The position numbers and the translations under genes are program-made. The notes below the pieces were generated by a model. That model was not told the DNA's origin and ran no database searches. It saw only the letters and a list, made by a program, of their open reading frames with translations. This document shows positions 16,036-24,792 of a DNA stretch of 64,000 bases, one piece after another. Position 1 is the first letter of the stretch. Each line of letters begins with the position of its first letter. Origin of the DNA: Lachnospiraceae bacterium UBA935 (GTDB lineage Bacteria > Bacillota > Clostridia > Lachnospirales > Lachnospiraceae); the NCBI GenBank assembly GCA_002293525.1, contig DBDJ01000068.1:91664-155663 (forward strand), read 5' to 3'.

Positions 16036-17958
16036 GTGGTTTTAAGAATGCGATTTATCCATCTGATCGGTAATCATGAGTGTCTGGACCATCTGATTGA
16101 TAAGTTCTTTGACAGGTATGAAATACAGCTGGAAGATTCTTATGTTGAACTGAAAGGTTCCAAGTATGTTATTCCAAATACAGAGTCGGACCCTTATAAA
16201 GAAGTTCTGGAGAAAGCGGAGCGTCTGGCCGCGGCGACGCCCGACGGGCAACCGGAACCGGGTATGGGAACCGAAAAAGCGGTTGTGGTCGTGGAGCGGC
16301 TGGAGGAGCAATATAACGATTATCTGGTGAAGAAGCAAAGGCTGCTGGACAGGAAGCAGGCGATAGAAAATGCGCTGGCAGATATTCAGCCTTATCGGAA
16401 CGTCAATCATGATATTCAGGACATCTTGGATTTTCGTTCAGTTAAATATCGGTTTGGGAAGATACCGAGGGAGTATTTTTTAAGTCTCAGTGATTATATC
16501 GAACAAGAACTTGCCACGATATTTTATCAGTGCCAGACAACGGCGGATTATATCTATGGCATCTATTTTGTTCCGGCCATGGAATCGGAAAAGGTGGATG
16601 CGGTATATACTTCGCTTTATTTTGAACGCTTTTATATGCCGGACGGTTATGAAGGAACCTTGGAAGAGGCCTGTGAACTGTATCTGTCGCAGCAGCTGGA
16701 GGTGAAGGCAGAGCTTGAGGAGCTGGCAAAAGAGCAGCATCGCTTTTTGTCGGATGAGAAGGGGAAAATCCTTGCAGCGCGTAATGCCTTAAAAAAGCAT
16801 GCCTCTCACTATGATATCAAAAAGCTGGCGGCTTACCGAAAGACGGAAGACAGTATGCTGTTTTTATTGTGCGGCTGGATGGCGGAACGGGATGCGGCGC
16901 GGTTTGAGAAGGAGATGGAGGCGGAACCGGATATTACTTGTCTGGTGGAAGACGAGTTTTCCGGAAGGCATTCGCGGCCGCCAACCAAGCTTAAAAATCC
17001 GAAACTGCTAAAGCCTTTTGAGATGTTTACCCGGATGTATGGGATCCCGGACTATAACGAAATGGATCCTACCGTTTTTATCGGTCTTACTTATTCTATC
17101 CTGTTTGGGATGATGTTTGGTGATTTGGGACAAGGATTGGTGCTTTTCTTGGGGGGTGCTTTCCTTTATTACTTAAAGAAGCTTGATCTGGCGGCAATTA
17201 TTTCCTGCTGCGGTATTTTCTCGGCATTTTTCGGGTTTTTATTCGGCAGTGTTTTCGGCTTTGAGGATAAGATCGCGGCCAGGTGGCTGAGGCCCGTATC
17301 GGCGATGGCCGAGCTGCCTTTTATCGGGCGGCTGAATACGGTTTTTGTGCTTTCCATCGGTTTGGGCATGGGCCTTGTTTTACTGACGATGCTGTTTCAT
17401 ATTATTAACGGATTGCGGGCCAGGGATGTCGAAGCGGCGTTTCTGGATGTCAATGGGATGGCCGGCCTGATATTTTATGGCGGCCTGGCCTTGACGACGG
17501 TTCTTTTCATGACCGGAAACCGGCTTCCGGCAGGTATCGTGCTGATTCTTATGTTTGGGTTTCCGCTTCTGGTGATCGCTTTAAAGGAACCGGCGCTGGC
17601 CTTATTAACCGGAAAGGGCAGTGTCGTGCCCAAAGAAAAGGTGATGTTTGTCGTTCAGGCTTTCTTTGAACTGTTTGAGATGATGTTAAGCTATTTTTCC
17701 AATACACTGTCGTTTGTTCGTATCGGTGCTTTTGCCGTCAGCCATGCGGCAATGATGGAAGTTGTTTTGATGCTGGCAGGAGCGGAACACGGCAGCCCGA
17801 ACTGGCTTGTCATTATCCTGGGCAATTTGTTCGTGTGCGGCATGGAAGGGCTGGTAGTCGGAATCCAGGTATTGCGGCTCCAGTATTATGAGTTTTTCAG
17901 CAGGTTTTATAAGGGCAGCGGAAGAGAATTTAAGCCGAGCCGGAAAGCTCTTTCATGA
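16036..17958 (+). CDS. ntpI: A/V-type ATP synthase subunit I (a-type, membrane stator)
   Basis: A 640-residue protein with an N-terminal cytoplasmic half (about 1-330, coiled coil around 80-130 and 220-260) and a C-terminal half with about seven to eight membrane segments. It forms the ion half-channels against the K ring and anchors the peripheral stalks. The segment MLSYFSNTLSFVRIGAFAVS carries the essential Arg of the a subunit, and GLTYSILFGMMFGDLGQG is also typical. The start is set at GTG 16036, six bases after GAGGTG; a GTG at 16027 overlaps that site and has none of its own. Subunit K follows after an 86-base AT-rich gap. Confidence 0.93.
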   Translation: MVLRMRFIHLIGNHECLDHLIDKFFDRYEIQLEDSYVELKGSKYVIPNTESDPYKEVLEKAERLAAATPDGQPEPGMGTEKAVVVVERLEEQYNDYLVKKQRLLDRKQAIENALADIQPYRNVNHDIQDILDFRSVKYRFGKIPREYFLSLSDYIEQELATIFYQCQTTADYIYGIYFVPAMESEKVDAVYTSLYFERFYMPDGYEGTLEEACELYLSQQLEVKAELEELAKEQHRFLSDEKGKILAARNALKKHASHYDIKKLAAYRKTEDSMLFLLCGWMAERDAARFEKEMEAEPDITCLVEDEFSGRHSRPPTKLKNPKLLKPFEMFTRMYGIPDYNEMDPTVFIGLTYSILFGMMFGDLGQGLVLFLGGAFLYYLKKLDLAAIISCCGIFSAFFGFLFGSVFGFEDKIAARWLRPVSAMAELPFIGRLNTVFVLSIGLGMGLVLLTMLFHIINGLRARDVEAAFLDVNGMAGLIFYGGLALTTVLFMTGNRLPAGIVLILMFGFPLLVIALKEPALALLTGKGSVVPKEKVMFVVQAFFELFEMMLSYFSNTLSFVRIGAFAVSHAAMMEVVLMLAGAEHGSPNWLVIILGNLFVCGMEGLVVGIQVLRLQYYEFFSRFYKGSGREFKPSRKALS

Positions 17959-18044
17959 TTGTGCTTCTTTATAGCAGCTAAAATCTCTTGCAGTTAAAAT
18001 ATTATATTAATATTCAATAGTAAAATAAAGATCGGAGAAAAGCG

Positions 18045-18500
18045 ATGATTGGCAAAGGATTGGTAATGTGTGCGTTGGTACTTAGTATTGTGATTCCGTT
18101 TTTCATTTTTAACCGGGGTGAAAAAACTAAAAAGCGGTATAAGAAATATCTGGCAATGAATGTCTCGTTGTTTTTTGGCATTCTGCTGATGTCGAGCCTG
18201 GTTTTATTCGGAACCGGAGTAAGTGCCGCGGAAACGGAAACAGTGGAAACAGTAATAGAAGCGGGGACGGCACCGACAGGCAGCCTTGCGGCCGGCATGG
18301 GTTATCTGGCGGCGGCGCTGGTCACGGGCATGTCTTGTATCGGCGGCGGTATTGCCGTGTCCAGTTCGGCATCGGCGGCCTTGGGAGCCATCAGTGAGAA
18401 CCCCAATTTGCTGGGCAAGTCTTTGATTTTTGTCGGTCTTGCGGAAGGTGTCTGCTTATACGGCCTGATTATTTCCTTTATGATCCTGGGAAAAATATAA
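18045..18500 (+). CDS. ntpK: A/V-type ATP synthase subunit K (membrane ring, c-type)
   Basis: A 151-residue ring subunit. The C-terminal 78 residues form one helical hairpin, GYLAAALVTGMSCIGGGIA then LAEGVCLYGLIISFMILG, with the ion-carrying Glu in LAEG. The N-terminal half is not a second hairpin of the same kind as in E. hirae NtpK. It is a hydrophobic segment, a basic loop (KTKKRYKKY) and another hydrophobic segment ending GVSAAETE, which looks like a signal-peptidase site. Only one ion site per subunit is therefore present, as in F-type rings. The Gln and Ser/Thr of known sodium sites are not evident, so protons are more likely. The upstream 86-base AT-rich gap may boost expression of this high-copy subunit. 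Confidence 0.9.
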   Translation: MIGKGLVMCALVLSIVIPFFIFNRGEKTKKRYKKYLAMNVSLFFGILLMSSLVLFGTGVSAAETETVETVIEAGTAPTGSLAAGMGYLAAALVTGMSCIGGGIAVSSSASAALGAISENPNLLGKSLIFVGLAEGVCLYGLIISFMILGKI

Positions 18501-18515
18501 AAGTGGGGATGTTTT

Positions 18516-18824
18516 ATGAAAATGTATCTAATCAGTGATAATATTGATACCTGTACCGGGATGCGCCTTGCCGGAGTGGAAGGGGCGGTGGTTCACGATA
18601 AGAAGGGATTTCTGGCAGAAACCGAAAAAGTCCTGGCGGATAGATCGATCGCTATCTTACTGCTTACGGAGAATTTTGGGCGGGATTACCCTGAGGAAGT
18701 AAATAAGCTTAAGCTGGATGTAAAGATTCCTTTGGTGGTGGAAGTACCTGACCGTCACGGTACTGGGAGAAAACCGGATTTTATCACGGCCTATGTCAGT
18801 GAGGCAATCGGGATTAAATTGTGA
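18516..18824 (+). CDS. ntpG: A/V-type ATP synthase subunit F
   Basis: A 102-residue central-stalk subunit that binds subunit D. The opening KMYLISDNIDTCTGMRLAG and the middle IAILLLTENFGRDYPEEV fit the F-subunit alpha/beta fold (compare YLITD...GFRLAG and GIILITE in other members), followed by a short helical tail. It lies 15 bases after subunit K and 66 bases before subunit E. In E. hirae nomenclature it is NtpG, in archaeal nomenclature AtpF. Confidence 0.9.
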   Translation: MKMYLISDNIDTCTGMRLAGVEGAVVHDKKGFLAETEKVLADRSIAILLLTENFGRDYPEEVNKLKLDVKIPLVVEVPDRHGTGRKPDFITAYVSEAIGIKL

Positions 18825-18890
18825 TGTAGCGAGGTACTGGCATTAAGCGGCGCTATCGGCAGCCGGCATCGGTCATAAAGGAGGCGTAGC

Positions 18891-19466
18891 ATGAATACCG
18901 GGGAAAAACTGAATCATTTTATGGAAATCGTCGTTAAAGACGCCGATCAAAGGAGCCGGAAGGCGTTGGAAGACTATGAGCGGGGACTTGATGCTATCTT
19001 TGAATCGTTCCGCCAGGAGTCTTTGCGGAAGCAGGAAGCGGAAATCAAGGCCGGCCGGGAAAAACTGCAAAAAGAAGTCAACACGGAGCTGGCGGAATGC
19101 CAGATCAAAATACGGAAGCGTCTGGGAGAAAAGCAGGAAGAGATGAAGATGCTTCTTTTCGCCAGGGTGGAACAGCGTCTGGCAGAGTTTAAGAAGACGC
19201 CGGATTATTATGATTATCTTGCCGGCCATATCAAGAGGGCCCTTCGTTTTGCCAGAAAAGAAGCGATTGAAATCTATCTGGATCCGGAAGATGTTGCTTT
19301 GCATAAGCAACTGGAACAGGATACCGGCGCAGCGATCCGAATCAGTGATTATGGCTTTGGGGGAGGGGTGCGGGCGGTGATCCGCTCGAAAAGGGTGCTG
19401 ATTGACCAGTCTTTTGATACAAAGCTGTACGAAGCGAAAAAAGATTATTTATTTTTTCTTAGCTAG
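18891..19466 (+). CDS. ntpE: A/V-type ATP synthase subunit E (peripheral stalk)
   Basis: A 191-residue peripheral-stalk subunit. The first 110 residues are a charged, continuous coiled coil that would pair with the G-like subunit. The last 80 form the globular head that contacts subunit B (DVALHKQLEQDTGAAI, then ISDYGFGGGVRAVI, then VLIDQSFDTKL). The pattern of a final LIDQSFDTKL-type strand and helix is characteristic of the family. The ATG is preceded by AAAGGAGG. The last residue is Ser, with no extension. Confidence 0.9.
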   Translation: MNTGEKLNHFMEIVVKDADQRSRKALEDYERGLDAIFESFRQESLRKQEAEIKAGREKLQKEVNTELAECQIKIRKRLGEKQEEMKMLLFARVEQRLAEFKKTPDYYDYLAGHIKRALRFARKEAIEIYLDPEDVALHKQLEQDTGAAIRISDYGFGGGVRAVIRSKRVLIDQSFDTKLYEAKKDYLFFLS

Positions 19467-19510
19467 TGCTTAAGTAGTGCTTAGATAGAAAAAGCAGTAA
19501 GGAGCTGCCG

Positions 19511-21277
19511 ATGTTAAACAGCGGAGAAATATATGGAATAAACGGGCCCATCATCTACGTGAAGGGGAGCAGTGAATTTAAGATGGCGGAATTGGTCTAT
19601 GTCGGAAAAGAAAAACTGATCGGCGAGGTAATATCTCTGACCAATGAACTAACCACCATTCAAGTGTTTGAAGAGACTTCCGGCCTAAAGCCGGGAGAAA
19701 CGGTGGCAGGTACCGGCCACCCCTTATCGGTGACGCTGGCCCCCGGTATTTTAAGCAATATTTTTGACGGGATCCAGAGGCCGCTCAAGGAAATGGCGAA
19801 GCGCTCAGGGGCATTTATCAACCGCGGGATCAGTGTGGACAGCCTGGACCGGGGGAAACTCTGGAAGGTGCATGTCATGGTCGCGCCGGGCATGCCGGTG
19901 GCCGGTGGGACGGTAATCGCTGAAGTTCCGGAAACATCGGCCATTATTCATAAGATCATGGTTCCTCCGGGTCTTGCCGGGACAATAATCCGTGTCAAAG
20001 CGGACGGGGAGTACCGGATCGAAGAAGAAATCGCGGTTTTGAGGCTTCATGACGGCAGCGAGTGCGCTCTGACAATGATTCAGGAATGGCCGATCAGGCG
20101 GCCGCGGCCGACACAGAAACGTTATCCCGCCACGCGGCCGCTGATAACCGGACAGCGTATCCTGGATACCCTCTTTCCGATTGCGAAAGGCGGCACTGCG
20201 GCGATTCCGGGCGGCTTCGGAACCGGCAAGACGATGACGCAGCATCAGATTGCCAAGTGGGCGGATGCGGATATCATTGTTTATATCGGATGCGGGGAGA
20301 GGGGCAATGAAATGACTGACGTGCTAGAGGAATTTTCGCATCTGACCGATCCCAGGAACGGCAATCCGCTGATGGACCGGACCGTTTTAATTGCCAACAC
20401 CTCCAATATGCCGGTGGCGGCCAGGGAAGCCAGTATCTATACCGGTATCACCTTGGCGGAATACTATCGGGATATGGGTTACCACGTGGCCATCATGGCA
20501 GACTCCACATCAAGATGGGCGGAGGCACTGCGGGAACTGTCAGGACGGCTGGAAGAAATGCCGGCGGAGGAAGGATTCCCGGCTTATCTGGCCTCGCGGC
20601 TGTCTTTCTTTTATGAACGGGCCGGGATGATGAAGAATCTGAACGGAACGGAAGGAAGCGTAACGATTATCGGCGCGGTGTCGCCGCAGGGAGGCGACTT
20701 TTCCGAACCGGTTACCCAGAATACCAAACGTTTTGTCCGCTGTTTCTGGGGTTTGGATAAATCTCTGGCATATGCCAGGCACTTTCCGGCGATTCATTGG
20801 CTCAGCAGCTACAGCGAGTATCTGACTGATCTTTCTTCCTGGTATGTCGAGAATACCGGTTCCGGCTTCGGGGACTGCCGGAACCAGCTGGTTGCGATAT
20901 TGAATCAGGAGTCCGGCTTGATGGAGATTGTCAAACTGATCGGCAGCGACGTACTGCCGGACGACCAGAAACTGACGCTGGAGATTGCCCGGGTTATCCG
21001 CCTGGGATTCTTGCAGCAAAATGCCTTCCATAAGGAAGATACCTGCGTGCCGCTGCTGAAGCAGCTTTATATGATGGAAACCATCCTGTATCTGCATACC
21101 AGGGCCAAGGTCTTGATTTCCATGGGAATGCCGATGTCGGTACTGAAACAAAGTACTATTTTTGAACGGATTATTGCGATAAAATACGAGGTGGAAAATG
21201 ACGCCTTTCATAAGTTTGCCGGGTATAAAAAGGAAATCGATGCTTTCTACGATGATGTGATAGCCCGTAACGCTTAG
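19511..21277 (+). CDS. ntpA: A/V-type ATP synthase catalytic subunit A
   Basis: A 588-residue catalytic subunit. Residues 1-70 form the beta-barrel, 110-180 the A-specific bulge domain and 190-440 the nucleotide domain. Landmarks are PRPTQKRYPATRPLITGQRI, P-loop GGFGTGKT (about 233-240), ERGNEMTDVLEEF, ADSTSRWAEALRE and the following LSGRLEEMPAEEG. All are intact, so it should be active in ATP synthesis or hydrolysis. The gene is separated from subunit B by 105 bases that hold an elaborate set of inverted repeats, unusual for this operon where other gaps are short. Confidence 0.97.
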   Translation: MLNSGEIYGINGPIIYVKGSSEFKMAELVYVGKEKLIGEVISLTNELTTIQVFEETSGLKPGETVAGTGHPLSVTLAPGILSNIFDGIQRPLKEMAKRSGAFINRGISVDSLDRGKLWKVHVMVAPGMPVAGGTVIAEVPETSAIIHKIMVPPGLAGTIIRVKADGEYRIEEEIAVLRLHDGSECALTMIQEWPIRRPRPTQKRYPATRPLITGQRILDTLFPIAKGGTAAIPGGFGTGKTMTQHQIAKWADADIIVYIGCGERGNEMTDVLEEFSHLTDPRNGNPLMDRTVLIANTSNMPVAAREASIYTGITLAEYYRDMGYHVAIMADSTSRWAEALRELSGRLEEMPAEEGFPAYLASRLSFFYERAGMMKNLNGTEGSVTIIGAVSPQGGDFSEPVTQNTKRFVRCFWGLDKSLAYARHFPAIHWLSSYSEYLTDLSSWYVENTGSGFGDCRNQLVAILNQESGLMEIVKLIGSDVLPDDQKLTLEIARVIRLGFLQQNAFHKEDTCVPLLKQLYMMETILYLHTRAKVLISMGMPMSVLKQSTIFERIIAIKYEVENDAFHKFAGYKKEIDAFYDDVIARNA

Positions 21278-21332
21278 GGAAACGCTGATGCAGCGTTTCC
21301 CCGCGCCGGATTTACGGCGCATCAGTGTTTCC
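21277..21332 (+). promoter_or_regulatory. Competing hairpins between ATPase subunit A and B genes
   Basis: Hairpin 1: GGGAAACGCTG / CAGCGTTTCCC (21277-21287 and 21291-21301), 11 bp with a 3-base loop. Hairpin 2: GCGCCG / CGGCGC (21303-21308 and 21315-21320). A third pairing, GGAAACGCTGATG (21278-21290) with CATCAGTGTTTCC (21320-21332), is 13 bp with one G-T wobble and excludes hairpin 1. No T-run follows, so it does not look like a plain terminator. Confidence 0.75.
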
Positions 21333-21382
21333 TTAGGTATACTACATGCTTTTAGGGCAAGAGAAAGATTTAGGAGAACAGG

Positions 21383-22777
21383 ATGGCTATTGAATATCTG
21401 GGATTAAGTGAAATTAAGGGGCCTTTTGTCATTGTGGAAGGAGTTCAGGGCGCGGCTTATGACGAAGTGGTTACGATTACGGTGGATAAGAAGGAGAGTA
21501 AGCGGGGCCGTATCGTGGAGATTACTGATGACAGGGCGGTGGTTCAGGTATTTGAGACAACGGAGAACCTGTCTCTTCACAATACCCATACCAGGCTGAC
21601 CGGTCATCCGATGGACATGAGTCTTTCCTTGGATATTCTGGGACGCACCTTCAACGGGGTCGGAGAACCGCTGGACGGGCTTGGCGACATTGCCGCGGAG
21701 TGCAGGCGGGATGTCAATGGAAAGCCGATGAATCCGGTAGCCCGGGTATATCCCCGGAATTATATCCGCACCGGGATATCGGCGATTGACGGATTGACGA
21801 CGCTGATCAGAGGCCAGAAACTCCCGATTTTCTCGGGGAATGGACTGCCCCATGATCAACTGGCGGTTCAGATCGTCAAGCAGGCTTCTTTGGGGGAAAG
21901 CGGGAAAGCGTCTGGTTCTGATGAAAAATTTGCGGTTGTATTTGCAGCAATGGGCATCAAATATGACGTGGCGGAATATTTTCGCCGTGTCTTTGAAGAA
22001 AGCGGTGTGGCGGATCATGTGGTTATGTATCTGAACCTGGCCAATGATCCGGTGGTGGAACGCCTGATAACCCCGAAGGTAGCTTTGACGGCAGCGGAAT
22101 ATCTGGCTTTTGAAAAAAATATGCACATTTTGGTGATTCTGACCGATATTACTTCCTATGCGGAGGCATTGCGGGAAATCTCTTCCGGTAAAGGTGAGAT
22201 TCCGTCCCGGAAGGGATATCCGGGTTATTTATACAGTGATTTCGCAACGATTTATGAACGGGCCGGGATCTTGGAAGGAATCACGGGATCGGTGACGCAG
22301 ATACCGATTCTGACGATGCCGAACGATGATATAACCCATCCGATCCCTGATCTGACCGGATATATTACCGAGGGTCAGATTGTCTTGGACAGGGGCTTGC
22401 ATGGGCAGGGGATCTACCCGCCGATCCATATCCTGCCGTCTTTATCGCGTCTGATGAAGGACGGAATCGGGGAAGGCTATACCAGGGCCGACCATCAGGA
22501 TGTAGCCAACCAGCTATTCTCCTCTTATGCGAAAGTGGGAGAGGCAAGAGCACTGGCATCGGTAATCGGGGAAGACGAGCTGTCCGAGGAAGATAAAAAA
22601 TATCTGCGCTTTGGGGCGGCGCTGGAACAAGAATTTATCGGCCAGAGACTGGATGAGAACCGTTCGGTTACGGAAACGCTGGAGACCGGATGGCGGCTGT
22701 TAAGGATACTGCCCAAAGAAGAACTGGACCGGATTGACAACCGGATCATGAATAAGTATTATGAAGGCCAGTCCTGA
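21383..22777 (+). CDS. ntpB: A/V-type ATP synthase regulatory subunit B
   Basis: A 464-residue non-catalytic nucleotide-domain subunit. Typical stretches are EYLGLSEIKGPFVIVEGVQG at the start, PRNYIRTGISAIDGLTTLIR, GQKLPIFSGNGLPHDQLAVQ where the P-loop is degenerate as expected for B, and the family hallmark SSGKGEIPSRKGYPGYLYSD. It forms the alternating hexamer with subunit A. The ATG is preceded by TAGGAG. Subunit D follows 56 bases later. Confidence 0.97.
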   Translation: MAIEYLGLSEIKGPFVIVEGVQGAAYDEVVTITVDKKESKRGRIVEITDDRAVVQVFETTENLSLHNTHTRLTGHPMDMSLSLDILGRTFNGVGEPLDGLGDIAAECRRDVNGKPMNPVARVYPRNYIRTGISAIDGLTTLIRGQKLPIFSGNGLPHDQLAVQIVKQASLGESGKASGSDEKFAVVFAAMGIKYDVAEYFRRVFEESGVADHVVMYLNLANDPVVERLITPKVALTAAEYLAFEKNMHILVILTDITSYAEALREISSGKGEIPSRKGYPGYLYSDFATIYERAGILEGITGSVTQIPILTMPNDDITHPIPDLTGYITEGQIVLDRGLHGQGIYPPIHILPSLSRLMKDGIGEGYTRADHQDVANQLFSSYAKVGEARALASVIGEDELSEEDKKYLRFGAALEQEFIGQRLDENRSVTETLETGWRLLRILPKEELDRIDNRIMNKYYEGQS

Positions 22778-22833
22778 AACGAAGACGAATAGGATCGGCT
22801 GAAAGCAGTCACTATGACAGTACGGAGGAACAA

Positions 22834-23502
22834 ATGGATCCATATGAATTTCCCACCAAAGGCAATCTGATGCGGGCCAAAAACTCCCTTGGCCTGGTCA
22901 GGCAGGGTCAGGAACTGATGGAAAAGAAAAGAAATATTCTGGTTCGGGAGCTGATGGTGCTGATCGATGAGGCAAAAGATATCCAGTCGGAGATTGATGA
23001 AACCTTTACCAGAGCCTATCAGGCCTTGCAAAGGGCCACGATTGAGATGGGAATCCGCAATGTGGAAGAACTGGCCCATGCGGCTCCGGTGGAACATTCG
23101 ATCAGGATCAAAAGCCGGTCTATAATGGGGACAGAGATTCCGCTGGTAGAGCATAGCGCGGAGACGGGTAAGATGATTTATACGTTTCTTTCCACCAGGG
23201 AATCGATGGACCGGGCAAAAAGGAATTTTGAGCGTGTTAAGGAATTGACCATCCGGCTTTCCATGGTAGAAAATTCGGCATACCGCCTGGCGGTCAATAT
23301 CCGCAAGACCCAGAAGCGGGCCAATGCGATGAAGAATATTATGATACCGTTATATGCAGAACGGGTCAGGTCGATTACGAATGCCCTGGAAGAGAAGGAC
23401 AGGGAGGAGTTTGGAAGGCTGAAACTGGTCAAGAAGGTGTTGGAGTCTGCAAAAACGTGTAAATATACATTGGAATCCCTGAATAAACGTGATATACTGT
23501 GA
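22834..23502 (+). CDS. ntpD: A/V-type ATP synthase subunit D (central stalk)
   Basis: A 222-residue rotor shaft subunit: two long helices (about 10-75 and 125-205) around a short middle region. The opening PTKGNLMRAKNSLGLVRQG and the C-terminal KTQKRANAMKNIMIPLY are family signatures. It is the last ATPase gene. A promoter-like TTGGAA - 17 - TATACT lies inside its final codons and would serve the sugar gene locus that begins 65 bases downstream. No terminator separates the two. Confidence 0.95.
   Translation: MDPYEFPTKGNLMRAKNSLGLVRQGQELMEKKRNILVRELMVLIDEAKDIQSEIDETFTRAYQALQRATIEMGIRNVEELAHAAPVEHSIRIKSRSIMGTEIPLVEHSAETGKMIYTFLSTRESMDRAKRNFERVKELTIRLSMVENSAYRLAVNIRKTQKRANAMKNIMIPLYAERVRSITNALEEKDREEFGRLKLVKKVLESAKTCKYTLESLNKRDIL
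23470..23498 (+). promoter_or_regulatory. Predicted promoter of pseC inside the 3' end of ntpD
   Basis: TTGGAA (23470-23475), 17-base spacer, TATACT (23493-23498); 4/6 and 5/6 matches. The implied start site is about 60 bases before the pseC ATG. Confidence 0.55.
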
Positions 23503-23567
23503 GCGATAATAAGCAAGCTGATTATAGAAAATTATCGAAGCAGGAAGACCAAGGCAGGAGGATCAAT

Positions 23568-24761
23568 ATGGAAAAACCAGCTGTTTGCGGGGGGAAGCCG
23601 GTTCGTGAAACTAAGATATTTTATGGGCATCAGTATATCGACGAGGCGGATATTGAAGCAGTGGTAAGGGTAATGCGCAGCGATTACTTGACCTGTGGCC
23701 CCCAGATCGCGCAATTGGAAGAAAAACTTTGTCAAATCACCGGCGCGCAATATGCGGTAGTATGCTCCAACGGAACAGCGGCTCTTCATATCGCCTGTCT
23801 GGCCGCCGGTGTCGGCGAAGGGGATGAGGTCATAACGAGTCCGCTTACCTTTGCGGCATCGGCCAATTGTGCTTTATATTGTGGAGCAAAGCCGGTGTTT
23901 GCGGATGTTAACGGCGAAACCTACAATATTGACCCGACAGCGGTGGCCGCCGGTATCACTTCTTATACGAAGGCAGTGGTAGCAGTGGATTTCGGCGGGC
24001 AGTCAGTGGAGCTGGATGAATTGCGGAGCATCTGCCGGGAACGGGGCCTGGTGCTGATCGAAGACGGAGCCCATGTGATCGGAACCAGGTATAAGGGCAA
24101 GCCTAACGGCTCAATTGCCGATATGACGACATTTAGCTTTCACCCGGTAAAAACGGTCACCAGCGGTGAAGGCGGGGCAGTACTGACGAACAGTAAAGAA
24201 TATTATCAAAAACTGAAACTGTTTCGGGAACATGGAATTACCAGAGAGGCTGGGCTGATGCAGTATCCGTCTCACGGGAACTGGTATTATGAGCAGATCC
24301 TGCTGGGAATGAATTATCGGATGACCGACATACAGGCGGCACTGCTGAACAGCCAGTTGGACAAGCTGCCGCTGTTCAGTGAGCAAAGAAAGGCGATTGC
24401 GGCCAGATACGACCAGGCTTTTACGGGATTAAAAGGGATCCGGCTGCAGAAGGAAAACCCAGACTCGGATACCACCCGGCATCTTTATATGATACGGGTT
24501 CTGGAAGAAGAACTGACGATTGGCCGGAAGGAGTTTTTTGAGGCGCTGACAGCAGAGAATATCTGCGGCAATGTACATTATATTCCGGTGTATTTCCATC
24601 CTTATTATGAACAGCTCGGTTATCGGAAAGGACTATGTCCGATAGCTGAGAAGATTTATGAGGGTATTATTTCGATACCGCTTTACTATGGCATGACAGA
24701 TCAGGATGTGGATGATGTCATCCGTGGGGTGACTAAGATTGCCGGATATTTTGAAAGATAA
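23568..24761 (+). CDS. pseC: PseC-type UDP-4-amino-4,6-dideoxy-AltNAc aminotransferase
   Basis: PLP-dependent sugar aminotransferase of the DegT/DnrJ/EryC1/StrS family, 397 residues. It would aminate the 4-keto sugar made by PseB on the way to pseudaminic acid. PseC-like features are FYGHQYIDEADIEAVVRVMR, SDYLTCGPQIAQLEEKL, SNGTAALHIACLAAGV, SPLTFAASANCALYCGAKP, the LIEDGAHVIG stretch and the PLP lysine in FSFHPVKTVTSGEGG. The start is the ATG at 23568 with AGGAGG seven bases upstream; the frame extends 23 codons further without a good site. It opens the glycan locus. pseB is not found in this window. Confidence 0.9.
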   Translation: MEKPAVCGGKPVRETKIFYGHQYIDEADIEAVVRVMRSDYLTCGPQIAQLEEKLCQITGAQYAVVCSNGTAALHIACLAAGVGEGDEVITSPLTFAASANCALYCGAKPVFADVNGETYNIDPTAVAAGITSYTKAVVAVDFGGQSVELDELRSICRERGLVLIEDGAHVIGTRYKGKPNGSIADMTTFSFHPVKTVTSGEGGAVLTNSKEYYQKLKLFREHGITREAGLMQYPSHGNWYYEQILLGMNYRMTDIQAALLNSQLDKLPLFSEQRKAIAARYDQAFTGLKGIRLQKENPDSDTTRHLYMIRVLEEELTIGRKEFFEALTAENICGNVHYIPVYFHPYYEQLGYRKGLCPIAEKIYEGIISIPLYYGMTDQDVDDVIRGVTKIAGYFER

Positions 24762-24792
24762 GCAAACCGCAAACCGACCTGAGGGGGTAATC

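Noticed and set aside
20540..21322. 260-codon minus-strand frame opposite ATPase subunit A
   Set aside because: Shadow of a strongly conserved gene. It has no ribosome binding site and no recognisable domain.
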